Assembly (NCBI GenBank): GCA_029561455.1
Contig: JAKQIY010000063.1
Location: forward strand, 1-44,805
DNA from: a bacterium
GTDB lineage: Bacteria; Zhuqueibacterota; Zhuqueibacteria; Residuimicrobiales; Krinioviventaceae
Reading direction: 5' to 3'
Length of the DNA: 44,805 nt
Made by a program: the position numbers and the translations under genes. Every line of letters starts with the position of its first letter. The first letter of the stretch is position 1. Positions 43,908-44,805 of this stretch are shown piece by piece. The notes under the pieces were generated by a model. It saw nothing but the letters and a program-made list of their open reading frames with translations, did no database searches and was not told where the DNA came from.

Positions 43908-44240
43908 ATGAAACTTCCCAATCGAGAGTATGCAGATATTCCACAAACTAAACTAATTGATTATTTACTTTCAGAAAATCATGCTGTAGGACGATCAAAA
44001 GCAACATTTTTCAGGAATATAGGATTTGATGAATTGAATCACCTGTTACTCAAAAAAGCAATATACGATATAGCTCAAAAGGAGGAAATAAAACAAGTTG
44101 TACCTTCTGTTTATGGTATCAAGTATGTGATTGATGAAGAACTTTAATCTCCAATGAAAAAAATCTCAAAAATTAGAACGATCTGTATTATAGAAAAAAA
44201 CCAGAATCTACCACGTTTTATTACGGCATATCCCATATAA
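43908..44240 (+). pseudogene. DUF6883 gene interrupted by in-frame TAA
   Basis: The first 79 codons (MKLPNREYADIPQTKLIDYL onwards, with SENHAVGRSKATFFRNIGF) match the DUF6883 pattern, a small family often found beside DUF4926. The frame is stopped by TAA at 44145-44147. Translation past that codon continues in frame for 30 more codons and gives SPMKKISKIRTICIIEKNQN then LPRFITAYPI before the next TAA at 44238-44240. That is the expected C-terminal part of the family, and it brings the length to about 110 residues. One base change, a sequencing error or stop readthrough could explain it. The N-terminal piece alone lacks the C-terminal strands and is probably inactive. Confidence 0.78.
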
Positions 44241-44267
44241 AAATGCTTGAATTAAGAAAGATAAATT

Positions 44268-44504
44268 ATGAAAGAATTCGATTTAATAGCGCTCAAACAT
44301 GATATTCAAGATTATGGCCTAAAATCCGGGGATGTCGGTACGGTTGTGCATTGTTATGATGATAAAGACGGCTTTGAAGTGGAATTCATCACAGCCGGGG
44401 GTAAGACTATTGCCGTGCTGACGCTATCAACCCGGGATATTAAACCATTTGAAAAGGCAGAAATCCTGCATATCCGTGATACAGCCCTGGCCACAGGTAA
44501 TTAG
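44268..44504 (+). CDS. DUF4926 protein
   Basis: A 78-residue protein matching the DUF4926 pattern: FDLIALKHDIQDYGLKSGDV, GTVVHCYDDKDGFEVEFITA, then TIAVLTLSTRDIKPF. Proteins of this family are small, beta-rich and commonly encoded right after DUF6883 genes. The pair has toxin-antitoxin-like genomic habits but no proven function that I know of. Here the partner is broken, while this gene seems intact. The spacing from the original end of the DUF6883 frame is 27 bp. Only a weak ribosome site (AAAGA) is seen. Confidence 0.78.
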   Translation: MKEFDLIALKHDIQDYGLKSGDVGTVVHCYDDKDGFEVEFITAGGKTIAVLTLSTRDIKPFEKAEILHIRDTALATGN

Positions 44505-44805
44505 GGGATAAATCATTTCCCGATAGAACCAGGCGGGGCCGAAAACCCCAAACCAACTATAACAGCCCCCTACCCTGACATTTCGACGAGCGGAGCGGGG
44601 AGAATCCTGCTCTTGCGCCTGAACAGTGCCGATACAGATCGCGCCGGAGTTCCCTTTGCCTACCATGCTGGCGCTTGCATCATTGCCACGATCTTTAGAT
44701 CGTGGAATAGCCTAACCCCTCACCCAGGCTTTAGCCTAAAAATGTATATTTGACTAAAGTCATTGTTTTTATTTATATTAATCCACGACATGAATGTCGT
44801 GGCAA
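44505..44805. repeat. right-edge repeats with paired-hairpin element, copy 4
   Basis: No gene is supported. At 44682-44805 lies a fourth paired-hairpin element, cut by the window end. The left arm is ATTGCCACG with inner stem ATC/GAT and loop TTTA. The core is GGCTTTAGCC then GACTAAAGTC. The right arm has inner stem ACA/TGT and loop TGAA (TTCA read inward), ending CGTGGCAA. Confidence 0.8.

Overview
The window looks like chromosomal DNA of a Gram-negative bacterium of the Fibrobacteres-Chlorobi-Bacteroidetes (FCB) type, probably an uncultured lineage such as candidate phylum KSB1 or a relative. The grounds are a TonB-dependent receptor with a CarboxypepD_reg-like N-terminal domain, many secreted or Tat-exported sugar enzymes, a TIGR03663-type membrane glycosyltransferase, and intergenic DNA packed with short hairpin repeats. 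The placement is an inference from gene families and repeat style, because no rRNA or marker gene is present.

Layout. 1-800: hairpin repeats and a phd-vapC toxin-antitoxin pair with a well-formed promoter and repeated operator; the toxin lacks conserved acidic residues. 1062-5396 (minus strand): an MFS transporter, a VOC-methyltransferase fusion and a DUF1846 protein. 5448-11666 (minus): a GH26 mannanase-like lipoprotein, three tandem paralogous GNAT/FemAB-like acyltransferases and a GH5 endoglucanase-like enzyme. 12183-16828 (plus): a sulfur amino acid operon, rrf2 regulator-metY-cysK-metX-metW, with a perfect inverted-repeat operator. 16829-18276: repeat-dense DNA. 18337-29811 (plus): a ThuA-like protein, five Tat-signal Gfo/Idh/MocA oxidoreductases, a SUMF1-domain protein and a HEAT-repeat protein. 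30162-33026: a second unit with a sixth Gfo/Idh/MocA oxidoreductase and a sugar-isomerase/DUF1080 fusion. 33307-36581: a secreted discoidin-like protein, a TIGR03663 glycosyltransferase and ApbE. 37179-37895 (minus): a GT2 glycosyltransferase. 38744-41370: promoter, cobalamin riboswitch and a BtuB-like receptor. 41538-43553: a two-gene insertion sequence. 43908-44504: a DUF6883 gene broken by a stop codon, followed by DUF4926.

How the genes fit together. The 18-33 kb block resembles an exported oxidative route for glycosides: Gfo/Idh/MocA enzymes would make 3-keto-sugars, and ThuA-like, isomerase-like and DUF1080 (3-keto-disaccharide hydrolase family) proteins would process and cleave them. 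The GH5 and GH26 enzymes suggest that plant polysaccharide fragments are the input. The sulfur operon would make cysteine from O-acetylserine and homocysteine from O-acetylhomoserine.

The most unusual signal is in the intergenic DNA. Several elements are built from two hairpins in inverted orientation. The stems differ between copies by compensatory base-pair changes, and every element pairs one arm with loop TTCA with one arm with loop TTTA. The insertion sequence sits exactly at the centre of one such hairpin pair, flanked by a 5-bp direct repeat.
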